DNA from: CALFER01 sp964472395
GTDB lineage: Bacteria; CSSED10-310; CALFER01
Direction: 5' to 3'
Assembly: GCA_964472395.1 (NCBI GenBank)
Contig: CAYYMM010000004.1
Coordinates: 1-64,000, forward strand
Length of the DNA: 64,000 nucleotides
The stretch's first letter is position 1. The number at the start of each line of letters is the position of its first letter. A program made the position numbers and the translations under genes. The notes under the pieces were generated by a model, which was given only the letters and a program-made list of their open reading frames with translations, ran no database searches and was not told the DNA's origin. This document shows positions 45,161 through 53,900 of the stretch, piece by piece.

Positions 45161-46024
45161 TTAAAAATAATCTTCAATAGTTTTTTCTCTTAGCATGTTC
45201 TCAATTGCCTTAACTACGTACCCAATTGAATCTCTAACTACTGTTTTTCCAACCTCTAACTGAATCTCTAAATCTCTGCATATTCTCAGCAATGCTGCAT
45301 AATCGTCTTGTCTCAATAAATCTAGCTCTCTTGAAGCTGGTATAAATCTTAGAACTTTCTCGGGATCATCTATTTGAAGTTTTTCATAATTGAAAAATTT
45401 GGTTTTCTCGCACGCATTGACAGACTGACTGACAGACGCGCCCCCCGCGCCCCCGCGCGTTTGGTTTGGTTTGTCTGTCCTTTCCTCTCCTTTCATTTCA
45501 TTTTCTTTCATTTCATTTTCTTTAGTTTGGTTTAGTTTACTTTCCTTTAGTTTAGTTTGGTTTGGTTTAGTTTGGTTTATGCACTTTTCTAGGGGGATAA
45601 CTGGGGTTTTCTCGGGGGAAAACTCGGTTTTCTCCTGAGATAACTCAATTTTTTCCTTTTTTGACCTATACTTTCCTCTTTTTTCATCGACTATATCCAG
45701 CATTTTTTTAACTCCATTGCTGGTTAGCACTTTTTTATCTTCGAAAACTTCTTTATCGAATAAACCAACCTCAAGCGAACATGAAAGAATCTCATTGAAT
45801 ACGTCAATTGATTCACCGAATTTTTTTACAATACTTTTGAAGATAACCGGATTGCTCAAATCTAACTCACCGTTTCCAGTTTTATAAATCATCTCAAGCA
45901 TTCTGAAAAAGAAAGCATAACCAATATTCCCATATTCTGACATAAGAGCCTCAATCTTCACATCATTTGAGGCGTTCGTATCGTGTGAAAAATAATCCAT
46001 ACCTTGCTTTAAAGGTCTAGCCAT
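45161..46024 (-). CDS. DUF4373/DnaD-type phage replication protein
   Basis: 287 aa. The N-terminus MARPLKQGMDYFSHDTNASND and IEALMSEYGNIGYAFFFRMLEMIYKTG match the Lin1244/Lin1753-like (DUF4373) winged-helix domain of phage replisome organisers. A linker (about 130-195) made of repeated K-x-N-Q-T-K and NEMKE units follows. The C-terminal part is helical (ASRELDLLRQDDYAALLRICRDL). Such proteins bind the origin and recruit the host helicase. The linker DNA is itself repetitive and may be the origin, as in lambda O. Confidence 0.8.
   Translation of the reverse strand: MARPLKQGMDYFSHDTNASNDVKIEALMSEYGNIGYAFFFRMLEMIYKTGNGELDLSNPVIFKSIVKKFGESIDVFNEILSCSLEVGLFDKEVFEDKKVLTSNGVKKMLDIVDEKRGKYRSKKEKIELSQEKTEFSPEKTPVIPLEKCINQTKPNQTKLKESKLNQTKENEMKENEMKGEERTDKPNQTRGGAGGASVSQSVNACEKTKFFNYEKLQIDDPEKVLRFIPASRELDLLRQDDYAALLRICRDLEIQLEVGKTVVRDSIGYVVKAIENMLREKTIEDYF
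45420..45582 (-). other. Candidate replication origin inside the replication gene
   Basis: On the minus strand a T-poor tract is made of repeated AACCAAACTAAA-type units followed by GAAAATGAAATGAAAG repeats, then a GC-rich block CGCGCGGGGGCGCGGGGGGC. This strand-asymmetric repeat array lies in the linker of the putative initiator protein. Iterons inside an initiator gene are known from lambda-type phages; here the assignment is inference. Confidence 0.4.
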
Positions 46025-46133
46025 AATTACACCGTCATTCCTTGAATCATGTTTTGTTTTTCTGTAGTATTGGTCATGTGCAATTCCTTTTTATCCCCGA
46101 GTCGCAGCGCCCCACTCTGACTCGGGGAACTTT

Positions 46134-46334
46134 CTATTCCCTGGTCTTGTTTCTGAAGTAATTTTTCAGACTGTTCAAATTAACGAAAATCGCCTTGTAT
46201 CCCATATCTAACCTTTCGGCATAAAATGAGAAGACAAGGCGTTTATTGACAGCTTCTTGAATTTCGCTTTCTGGTATTCCGGACGCGATCGATGCTTCCC
46301 TAATCGGAAGATTCAGAATCAGATTCTTTCTCAC
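46134..46334 (-). CDS. Small HTH-like protein, 66 aa
   Basis: Starts at GTG 46334 and overlaps the end of the PC4-like gene by 35 bases. The sequence LPIREASIASGIPESEIQEAVNKRLVFSFYAERLDMGYKAIFVNLNSLKNYF has the order helix-turn-helix then wing of a small MerR/excisionase-like DNA-binding domain, though divergent. Probably regulatory. Confidence 0.5.
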   Translation of the reverse strand: MRKNLILNLPIREASIASGIPESEIQEAVNKRLVFSFYAERLDMGYKAIFVNLNSLKNYFRNKTRE

Positions 46335-46554
46335 TCAATATGCCTCTTGCGCGTTCAATCATCTCTGCAAACTCATTGAGTCTGGACAACTCAAATCTGA
46401 TACCTTTTTTCGTGGGTCCGGTGTATGAATCTGTTTCAACATATTCTCGAATATCGACGTATTGGATATTCTGAAAGGTTTTGATTGCGATACGGATATA
46501 AGCCCCAGCGCGTTTCTCGAATCGCATCAACTCAATATCGTTTGATTCTGGCAT
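46300..46554 (-). CDS. PC4/p15-like ssDNA-binding protein
   Basis: 84 aa from ATG 46554 (site GAGGGGGG; GTG at 46560 is an alternative). The stretch YVDIREYVETDSYTGPTKKGIRFELSRLNEFAEMI is the PC4/YdbC signature: four antiparallel strands with D-I-R-E and P-T-K-K-G-I, then a helix. PC4-type proteins bind single-stranded DNA as dimers; in phages and elements they may act in replication or transcription. It lies between an AlpA-like gene and the replication gene. Confidence 0.75.
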   Translation of the reverse strand: MPESNDIELMRFEKRAGAYIRIAIKTFQNIQYVDIREYVETDSYTGPTKKGIRFELSRLNEFAEMIERARGILSEKESDSESSD

Positions 46555-46579
46555 AATCACGCCCCCCTCAAGACAATGT

Positions 46580-46780
46580 TCAGACTGATACAGTCTGCTT
46601 GTTCTGTTTATGTTCTTCGATGTATCGGTTTATGTCTTCAATATCGTATCGAACCGCCCGCCCCATCTTAACTACAGGAATCGGAAGCGTCTTCCGGCAT
46701 GCCCCCACAGCAAGCGTCCCCGCCGTGGTTGCGAGATACTCCGCTGCTTCTTCTCTTGTCAAAAGCCTTTTGTTTGTCAT
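46580..46780 (-). CDS. AlpA-like HTH regulator
   Basis: 66 aa. LLTREEAAEYLATTAGTLAVGACRKTLPIPVVKMGRAVRYDIEDINRYIEEHK is the DNA-binding domain of AlpA/excisionase-type regulators (helix_turn_helix_17), including the R-Y-x-x-x-D-I wing. In P4-type and PICI-type satellites such proteins control integrase or packaging genes. It is 84 bases downstream of the 239-aa gene on the same strand. Confidence 0.85.
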   Translation of the reverse strand: MTNKRLLTREEAAEYLATTAGTLAVGACRKTLPIPVVKMGRAVRYDIEDINRYIEEHKQNKQTVSV

Positions 46781-46864
46781 GTATTACCTCCTGTTTCTGA
46801 GTGCTTATCCGCACTATCAAGAGGTAATATAATTCTTAGAAATTAACCCCGCTCACGAGCCAGG

Positions 46865-47584
46865 TTAAACCTTTTTATACAGCCTCACCCATTTCATTAA
46901 ATCGCGAGTTATCATCTTTTGAGAGTATGGTAGTTTGTGGCTATTCCGCATAATGAATTCACTTATTTTTATGTTTGGATTTTTCTTCCTTGCTTCTTCC
47001 CAAGCGTTTACACAGAGAAGCTGCTTCTCGGTCGCAACAACTTTTCTTTCCTGATTGCTCTTTTGTCTGTTTATCTCGCCTTTTTTTAAGTTCCTTTTCT
47101 GCTTGGTCCCGCTGACTATCTCTTTACTATGAAGACTTATGAATAGCAGCATGATGTTTCTTAAGGCAATATAACTGACACCTGTTGATCCTTTGATATC
47201 ATCATACAATCCTTTTATTTCTTCACGAGATAACTGATGTTTCTTTAACTCAATCTCGAATCTCTTATCAATTTCAGAAATCATCCTTCTCATTTCATTC
47301 AAAACCATGAAATTAAAAACTACTTCTTTGCCGAGATTATCTAATCCCAAATCCTTACATTTAGATTCAAGGGATTCACGGTTCATTCCCTCGCAAAAAA
47401 CATCTGCAATATGAAAGGTTTTTTTCAACATTTCGATATCATCATTCAAATATTCAATCCATTCACCATAATTTTCACTTTTACATGCTTCGTCTTTTTG
47501 ATCATAAAACGTGATAGATCCGGTTAAAACTTCATCTGATCCTGGAAGATTTAAAAAGAATTTAGTTCTTTTCTTGTCCACCAT
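46865..47584 (-). CDS. Hypothetical protein of the element, 239 aa
   Basis: The start overlaps the end of the integrase gene by 23 bases, so it is probably co-expressed with it. Charged, largely helical; RRMISEIDKRFEIELKKHQLSREEIKGLYDDIKG forms a coiled-coil-like stretch, and the C-terminus (LPYSQKMITRDLMKWVRLYKKV) looks like an HTH-type helix pair. No family known to me. Confidence 0.6.
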   Translation of the reverse strand: MVDKKRTKFFLNLPGSDEVLTGSITFYDQKDEACKSENYGEWIEYLNDDIEMLKKTFHIADVFCEGMNRESLESKCKDLGLDNLGKEVVFNFMVLNEMRRMISEIDKRFEIELKKHQLSREEIKGLYDDIKGSTGVSYIALRNIMLLFISLHSKEIVSGTKQKRNLKKGEINRQKSNQERKVVATEKQLLCVNAWEEARKKNPNIKISEFIMRNSHKLPYSQKMITRDLMKWVRLYKKV

Positions 47585-48755
47585 TTCCGGACCCTTCCTT
47601 CATTCCCTTGATTGCCTTGTTCACGCTTGCCCGTACAGGATCTAAATTTAACCTTGCATAAATCGCAGTAGTATTCTGATTCTTGTGTCCTAAACTCTTT
47701 CCAATCACTGGTAAACTTGCACCCATCGCGGCTTGCCAACTTCCTAAAGTTCGTCTTAAATCGTGGATTCTCAAATCTTCAATTCCGGCCCTTTTCAATA
47801 ACTCACTCCATGCTTTTTTAGGTTCCGTAAGGTGTCCTGTTTTGCTTCTTGAAGGGAACACGAAAGGCGATTTTCCTTCACTTGCTTCTTTTCGTTTTCT
47901 CAGTATCTCAATAGCCTCTTCTGACAAGATAACTCTCATCAGATCACCGCTCTTCGATTCACTGCCTTGAATAGTCCACACACCCGAGTCAAGATCTAAG
48001 TCACACCATTTCATTGATTGAACATTGCCGCGCCTGGCACCCGTAAAAAGAGACAAACTGAAAAAGTCTCTCATGTTTGGTTCTGTACAAGGTGCCGATA
48101 ATGCCTCAAAGAATCTTCTCAACTCATCGGCACTCATAAAGCGTTCTCTGCTTTTTTCTCTGAACATCTGAACACCCGCACCCGGATTCATGCCCTCGAA
48201 GTAACCGCGTTTTATTCCAAAACTAAAAACTGATTTCAATAACGCGAGCGACCTATTAGCTATACCGTTACCTGATTCGTTCCCGATCTTTACATGCAAC
48301 CTTCCAACCATATCAGAATTGATTTCTTTAACTTGCTTACGACCCAAGGAAGAAAGGTGATTCTTATAGTTTAACTCATCCCATTTACTGCTTTTCTTTT
48401 TCGGTTTCGAGTGTAGAACCATGAACAGATTGAACAGTGCTTTGAATGTTATTCCTTTATTTGATTTCTTTTCGGTTGGATCATCACCCCTGGCATAATC
48501 ACCCGACAACTCAGCACACCTCACACGCGCCTGATAAACCGTCATTTCTGGAAAGGTATCTAACTTAATCCATCGAACACGCCCTTCGAATTTGCGAACA
48601 TAGTAGAAGGTTTTCCGGCCCGTCCTGGAAACTCTGATTCTTAAAAACCGGTTTTCAGTATCCTTATAATCCATGTATCTAACTTTCGGGATATCAACCA
48701 TCTCTAAAAACTTCTTTGTAAAGTTAACCGATTCAACCTCTTTTTTCTCTCTCAT
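47562..48755 (-). CDS. int: Tyrosine-recombinase integrase of the element
   Basis: 397 aa. The N-terminal arm-binding domain (DTENRFLRIRVSRTGRKTFYYVRKFEGR) and the SAM-like core-binding domain (about 100-190) precede the catalytic domain: Arg in SLFTGARRGNVQSMKW, Lys region GSESKSGDLM, H-x-x-R in HDLRRTLGSW, His in LGHKNQNTTAIYARL with the nucleophile Tyr. Length and order are normal for phage/island integrases using tRNA genes. It starts 146 bases from the att repeat in tRNA-Arg, the expected location. It appears intact. Confidence 0.95.
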   Translation of the reverse strand: MREKKEVESVNFTKKFLEMVDIPKVRYMDYKDTENRFLRIRVSRTGRKTFYYVRKFEGRVRWIKLDTFPEMTVYQARVRCAELSGDYARGDDPTEKKSNKGITFKALFNLFMVLHSKPKKKSSKWDELNYKNHLSSLGRKQVKEINSDMVGRLHVKIGNESGNGIANRSLALLKSVFSFGIKRGYFEGMNPGAGVQMFREKSRERFMSADELRRFFEALSAPCTEPNMRDFFSLSLFTGARRGNVQSMKWCDLDLDSGVWTIQGSESKSGDLMRVILSEEAIEILRKRKEASEGKSPFVFPSRSKTGHLTEPKKAWSELLKRAGIEDLRIHDLRRTLGSWQAAMGASLPVIGKSLGHKNQNTTAIYARLNLDPVRASVNKAIKGMKEGSGNGGQEKN

Positions 48756-48900
48756 TTCTGCCTTGCCTCTCGATTCTATCTAACCTATATCTAACCTCGT
48801 GCGTTAAATTCAGTTAAATTCAATTATATTAGGTTAACATTGAGAGCGCAATAGAACACGCAACAAAGCATTGAAAAGCCTTATTTTTCGTGGGTTTATG

Positions 48901-48961
48901 TTGATTTTATTGAATGCACCCAGCAAGGCTCGAACTTGCGACCTTTGGATTCGTAGTCCAA
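48901..48961. repeat. att repeat, proximal copy in intact tRNA-Arg
   Basis: 61 bases identical to 39614-39674. The copy ends in the anticodon stem-loop region, the usual crossover site for integrases acting on tRNA genes. Confidence 0.93.
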
Positions 48962-48988
48962 CGCTCTATCCAACTGAGCTATGGGTGC
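48915..48988 (-). tRNA. tRNA-Arg (anticodon ACG)
   Basis: 74 nt on the minus strand: acceptor GCACCCA/TGGGTGC with discriminator A, D-arm GCTCAGTTGGATAGAGC, anticodon stem-loop TTGGACTACGAATCCAA with ACG, T-arm with GGTTCGAGCC-type pairing (AAGTTCGAGCCTT). CCA is not encoded. It is the integration target of the 9.3-kb element, which reconstitutes its 3' half. Confidence 0.95.
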
Positions 48989-49000
48989 TCGCAATCCCAG

Positions 49001-49091
49001 CGGAGAGGGTGGGAGTCGAACCCACGGTACAGGTTTAAGCCCATACGACGGTTTAGCAAACCGCTCCCTTCGGCCACTCGGGCACCTCTCC
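49001..49091 (-). tRNA. tRNA-Ser (anticodon GCT)
   Basis: 91 nt with the long variable arm of class II tRNAs. Acceptor GGAGAGG/CCTCTCC with discriminator G, anticodon loop TTGCTAA, T-loop GGTTCGAACCC. CCA not encoded. Twelve bases separate it from tRNA-Arg. Confidence 0.95.
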
Positions 49092-49102
49092 CAAACCATT
49101 GG

Positions 49103-49189
49103 CGGAGGGAGTAGGATTCGAACCCACGGAGCACGTTAGCGCTCTGCGGTTTTCAAGACCGCCGCCTTCGACCTCTCGGCCATCCCTCC
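49103..49189 (-). tRNA. tRNA-Ser (anticodon TGA)
   Basis: 87 nt class II tRNA. Acceptor GGAGGGA/TCCCTCC with discriminator G, anticodon loop CTTGAAA, long variable arm, T-loop GGTTCGAATCC. It is the first of the three co-directional tRNA genes. Confidence 0.95.
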
Positions 49190-49286
49190 AAACCCGCTCA
49201 CCATGCCCCAGCCACGGGACATCGAAAGCGGAAAGAGCTTATATCGGGACGAGGGATCTTGTCAATCACTATTTATGGGTCCGTAC

Positions 49287-49306
49287 GGGCGTTTCGCGAA
49301 ACGCCC
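49287..49306. repeat. Perfect palindrome with TTTCGCGAAA core
   Basis: GGGCGTTTCGCGAAACGCCC. A longer version stands at 50886-50913 and half-copies of CGCGAA(G/A)CGCCCC follow both. It resembles a REP-type or terminator-like repeat flanking the two genes in between. Confidence 0.8.
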
Positions 49307-49370
49307 GTTCCAACGCGAAGCGCCCCTCTCCCCTTCGCGAAACCCCCATATCATGTTATTATCAATCCCC

Positions 49371-49889
49371 ATGATCGATCCCCCCCTCCTCCGCCTCATC
49401 AAACGTATCGCCCGCACGCGCTACACCATCGATCTCGCCGTCACCCGCGCCATCCTCACCCTCAAACGCGAACCCCGCTTCCTCCTCAAAGGCCAATGCG
49501 TCGCCTGCGGCCGCTGCTGCGAAACCCCCTCGATCCACATGAACCTCCTCACCCGCCTCCTGCCCTCCGCCCGATCGATCACCCTCGCATGGCACCGCCT
49601 GGTCAACGGATTCGAATTCCTCGCGGAAGACCGCTCCGCCTCCATCTTCATATTCACCTGCACCCACTTCGACCCGGTCACCCGCCGCTGCGACTCCTAT
49701 AACTCCCGCCCCGGCCTGTGCCGCGACTACCCCCGTAACCTCCTGTACTCCATCCACCCGGAGTTTTTCCCGGAATGCGGCTTCCGACCGGTCGATCGAA
49801 ACGCCGACCGCTTCAAAGCCATCCTCGAAAACCAGAACCTGACCCCCGATACACTCGATACACTCAAAAAAAATTTGCACCTGGAATAA
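49371..49889 (+). CDS. YkgJ-family cysteine-cluster (zinc/iron-chelating) protein
   Basis: 172 aa from ATG 49371 (an in-frame ATG at 49353 is possible; neither has a good ribosome site). The family signature GQCVACGRCCE (CxxCxxCC) and the later FTCTHFDPVTRRCDSYNSRPGLCRDYP are complete. Family members bind a metal through these Cys residues; the biochemical role is unclear. It is GC-rich core-type DNA, next to the tRNA cluster. Confidence 0.88.
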   Translation: MIDPPLLRLIKRIARTRYTIDLAVTRAILTLKREPRFLLKGQCVACGRCCETPSIHMNLLTRLLPSARSITLAWHRLVNGFEFLAEDRSASIFIFTCTHFDPVTRRCDSYNSRPGLCRDYPRNLLYSIHPEFFPECGFRPVDRNADRFKAILENQNLTPDTLDTLKKNLHLE

Positions 49890-50003
49890 ACCTATCAGCC
49901 TATGGACTTCTCAACGGATTTTTCGTCTAATCACTCCATCCCGTCACCCCGCCGGTCTGTGAGGTCCTGCGGTTCGACGCTCATCGACCCTGGAGTTTGT
50001 GCC

Positions 50004-50882
50004 ATGCGCCCCTGGCTCTTCGTTTCGGATCTGCACGGCAAACCGTCACGCTTCAAGTCGCTTCTCTCGGCAATCCGCCTCCAACTCCCCGAGGCTGTCC
50101 TGATCGCCGGCGACATCCTCCCCCACCTCTTCACCTCTCTCGCGGACGCCGGGATCTCCTCACCCCACAACGACTTTCTCGCCGACTTCATCATCCCGGA
50201 ACTCGATGCCCTCCGAGTAAACCTCGATGCCGATTACCCCGCCATCTTCCTGATTCTCGGAAACGATGACCCCCGCATCGAAGAACCCGGCATTCTCGAC
50301 GCCGCACACACGGGCCTTTTCACCTACTGCCACTACCGCATCACGGATTTCAAAGGCTACCGGATTCTCGGCTACTCCTACGTCCCCCCCACCCCGTTCC
50401 TCCTGAAAGACTGGGAACGCTACGATGTCTCGGCCTACGTCGATCCCGGTTGCATTCCGCCGGACGCGGGCCGCCGATCCGCTCCCATTCCCGATGAGGA
50501 GTCCCAGACCACGACGATTCGGGAAGATCTCGACTGCCTCACGACCAATCTCGATCCCGCGCGCACGATCTGTCTGTTCCACTCGCCACCTTACCAGACA
50601 CTGCTCGACCGGGCCGCGCTCGACGGCAAGTTCATCGATCACGTCCCCCTGGATGTTCATATCGGCAGCATCGCGATCCGGCGATACATCGAATCCCGCC
50701 AGCCACACCTCACACTCCACGGCCATGTCCATGAATCCACCCGCCTCACGGGCCACTGGAAAGAACGTATCGGCGGCACCTGGTGCTTCCAAGGCGCTCA
50801 TGACGGCCCGGAACTGTCCATCATCCGGTTCCTTCCGTCCGATCCGGAGGCGGCCGAGTGTGTGTTGATTCCTGAAGGGTAG
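50004..50882 (+). CDS. Calcineurin-type metallophosphoesterase
   Basis: 292 aa from ATG 50004 (TGGAG ahead). All metal motifs are present: FVSDLHGK (D-x-H), LIAGDIL (GD), LILGNDDP (GND, replacing GNH), LFHSPPYQ (H) and LHGHVHES (GHxH). Such proteins hydrolyse phosphomono- or diesters; the substrate cannot be told. It follows the YkgJ gene by 114 bases and is bracketed by TTCGCGAA palindromes. Confidence 0.9.
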   Translation: MRPWLFVSDLHGKPSRFKSLLSAIRLQLPEAVLIAGDILPHLFTSLADAGISSPHNDFLADFIIPELDALRVNLDADYPAIFLILGNDDPRIEEPGILDAAHTGLFTYCHYRITDFKGYRILGYSYVPPTPFLLKDWERYDVSAYVDPGCIPPDAGRRSAPIPDEESQTTTIREDLDCLTTNLDPARTICLFHSPPYQTLLDRAALDGKFIDHVPLDVHIGSIAIRRYIESRQPHLTLHGHVHESTRLTGHWKERIGGTWCFQGAHDGPELSIIRFLPSDPEAAECVLIPEG

Positions 50883-50885
50883 AAT

Positions 50886-50913
50886 GTTGGGGCGTTTCGC
50901 GAAACGCCCCAAC
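50886..50913. repeat. 28-bp perfect palindrome with TTTCGCGAAA core
   Basis: GTTGGGGCGTTTCG and its exact inverted complement, directly after the metallophosphoesterase stop codon and before the convergent gene at 50940. It could terminate transcription from both sides; no T tract follows, so a REP-like element is equally possible. Confidence 0.75.
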
Positions 50914-50939
50914 ACCCCCTACGCGAAACGCCCCTTACG

Positions 50940-53900
50940 CTATCGCCGCGGTTTACCGACTACCAACGGTTTGGCCGGATCGGTCACAGCACCGATCTTC
51001 ACGGCATAACTTGTCTTTCTCCGGATATCGTCATCGGTCACGATATGCACATCGAGCAACCCGTCGACATTGTACCCCGACCGCAGATAGTTCATCTCGG
51101 CCAGACAATGGCTCCATCCATCCAGCCAAATCAGGAGTTGATCTCGCTGCGCATCGGTCCCGTCAAAATGCACCAGCAGGTCGATGTCGCTTCCCGGGCC
51201 TGCCGTCGCGTTTTTCGTACTGCCGAAGATATACATCGCTTTGACGCCGAATTTCGTCGGATCCGTGTTTGCAGCAATCTGCTCGGCCATCCGCAACCGC
51301 CACGTCCAGTAATCCTCGGGAGCCTGATCCGCTACTTGAAGCCGCTCCGCCGATACCTCCGTCGTCGCTGAAGGCTGACCGAGATACCCGATCGCCTCAC
51401 CCAGATCACCGTTCATCAGAACCTTCAACACGAGACCTTCCATGACGCGCGGTACGTCAATCACCCGCACGGCATCACCCAACTGAGCAAACTCAGGAGC
51501 AATTTCCGGGAAGATACTCGGCATCCGCGTCAGGAATCGCTCGTTGAAGACAACACCCTCATCATCCGGATACAGCGGCAGATATCGGATCGACGCCTCG
51601 ACCAGATCCTGGAAGAAATGCGTGCCGAACGACAATTCCGGCACATAGTTTCCCTTCTTCCGGGCAATCTCGATCAGTACGGATGTATTGTTGAAATCGG
51701 AGTATGTGACACTGACCCCGAGTTTGATATCGCCGCGACTGCCCCACCGTCCCGGACCCATCAGAATGAACTGCCGCTTCGGAAGGATCTTGTTGAGGCG
51801 TGCCACGGCACGTCCGATGTTGCGCAGTTCGTCGAGATCCGAGATTTCGCTGTATTTCTGAGGATCGACATACACGATATGCGTGACATCGGGTACTTTT
51901 CCGTTCGAAATGTACTTTGTCGCCGTGAACAGAATCCGGTCGGTCGCAATGTCTTTCGGGATCGGAACAGCCACCGTGCCATGCGCATAACTCTGAGGTC
52001 GGCATTGCAACAGATAGAAATACTTACCGTCGGAGGCAAACTCCAGATCAACCGGATACTGGAGTTTCTCCTGCAGATGTTTGATGATCGTGTGTAACTG
52101 GTTGACGAACCGGGTGCCCGCAATCAATCCGTCGAAGGTTACAATCATATCGTCCTGCTGGAAGTTGATCCCCATCCCGCTGGGTCGATGCACCCGTCCT
52201 TCCTCGTGGATCGACACGATTTTTTCGACATTCGGGTATTCGTTTCCATGCTCCCGGAGCAAATCCACAATACCGACTGTCTCGAACGTGTTCGTCTTCA
52301 TGTTGATCACGTCGATCTTCTGCGGCGAATACCGAACCATTTCCTCGACGGTTTGATTGACCCGGAGTCCCGGCTGGCCGGGGGCCAGCAGAATCGGGTA
52401 GTCGTCGCTGACGCGATCGACGGCTCGGGTGCCGAGGCCCGGGACGAGCCGGATCAGGCCGTCGTCACGCTTGATCCTCGGCGACCATCTGAATTCATTA
52501 TTGCTGAACGCCACACCCGCGAACGTCGGAAGAAAGTAATCACCGATCCTTTTACCGACCACTTCCTGGATCATAATGCCCATTTCCTCGTGGAAATCGA
52601 GCAATCCGCGTTCGGCCCGATACTGGATCGGATCGGGACCGAATACCGACGCATAAACCTCGGCGATCGCATCCATCAGTGCATCCAGTCGTTCCATTTT
52701 GGTCCCTTGATTGGCGACGAACAGCGATTTGTATTTGCCTGAAAATGCCGTTCCGAGGCTGTCTTCTAGCAAACTCGAACTGCGCACGACCAGCGGACGG
52801 TCTTCGAAGTCGTCGAGAGCCATCGAGAGCCCCTTAACGATTTCCGGCGGGAAATGGGAATTTTTAAAAACCTGGATGATCTGGGGGTATTCGAGTCTGA
52901 CCTGGTCGATCTCCTTGTACTTCTGCTCGATCACCTCCTCCAGATTGTTGTAATGCATGAAGTTGATGATCCCGTCCGATGTGATGTACCACGTTTTAGG
53001 CACCCTGAGATTGCTCAGGATCTCGGCATGCTCGGTGGCTTTCTGCAGCACGCGCGATGCCAGAAACAGACCGGCGCTCTTGCCGCCAAGCTTTCCATGG
53101 CTGTCGGAGGGGTGGATGATGCGATGCACGAGATCGAAAAAGTCGTTGACTTCGATGTAGCGCTTCGCCGTGTTGATGAAATCGAGCCGATCGAAGAAGA
53201 AACGGCGGATGAGCGCAACATTGAGGCCAATCTTGGTGGAGGGGGCGAGTTCCGGTTCGTGGTAATGGTAACGCGTCAGGGCCTCGACGATTTCGGACAG
53301 CGACGACGAAAAGCTCTCGGCTGCCTTGACGAGAAAACTGGATTTATCCTCCTGCACCCACTTCTGAATGTAACTCAGAATATCCGAATCACTCAGATAC
53401 TGCTCGGCAATCCGGAAAATCTCGTTGCTCAACGCCATGATGTTTTCCATCGTTTTGCGTTGACTGGGCCGGTTCTGGTCCTCGCTCAACTCGCCACGCC
53501 GCCCTCGTGAATGCTCTTCGCCAAACGCCACCAGCAACTGCGCGGCTTCCTCGATGCCGCTCCAACAGAGATGATTGGCCATTTTGCGCGACACAAGCAT
53601 GAACAGGTTCTGATCCGTCGAGCGCAGCAGGTTCAAAATGACTCGCCATTCACCTCGGCTTCGTTTTGCGAGATCCTGCTTCGAGGATTCAAACTCACGA
53701 TAAACTTCCCGCTGCCTGCGGTGGAAAATCGTATGACTGATCCGTTCAGCGATCGTCGTGATCAGTCGGCGTTCCTCTTTGAGAAACGGGCCTTCGGCTT
53801 CATTCGGAAGCTCGCGGGTATAAAACACTTCTATCGAGCCGATCGGCTTCTCAAGCACCACCAACTCAGCCTTCTGCACCCACTCGGTCTGCAAAAAATC

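Larger units (their letters stand above)
39614..48961. mobile_element. Integrated phage-satellite-like element in tRNA-Arg(ACG)
   Basis: About 9.3 kb between perfect 61-bp direct repeats. The intact tRNA is at the 48.9-kb end next to the integrase. From that end, on the minus strand: integrase, a 239-aa unknown, an AlpA-like HTH, a PC4-like protein, a small HTH-like gene, a DUF4373/DnaD-type replication protein, small genes and a small-terminase-like protein. A plus-strand gene (43375), a repeat zone with an assembly gap, a three-gene cargo operon and an excisionase follow. Capsid, tail, portal, large terminase and conjugation genes are absent. This content matches phage satellites in general plan; an ICE or plasmid remnant is less likely. 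Confidence 0.85.
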
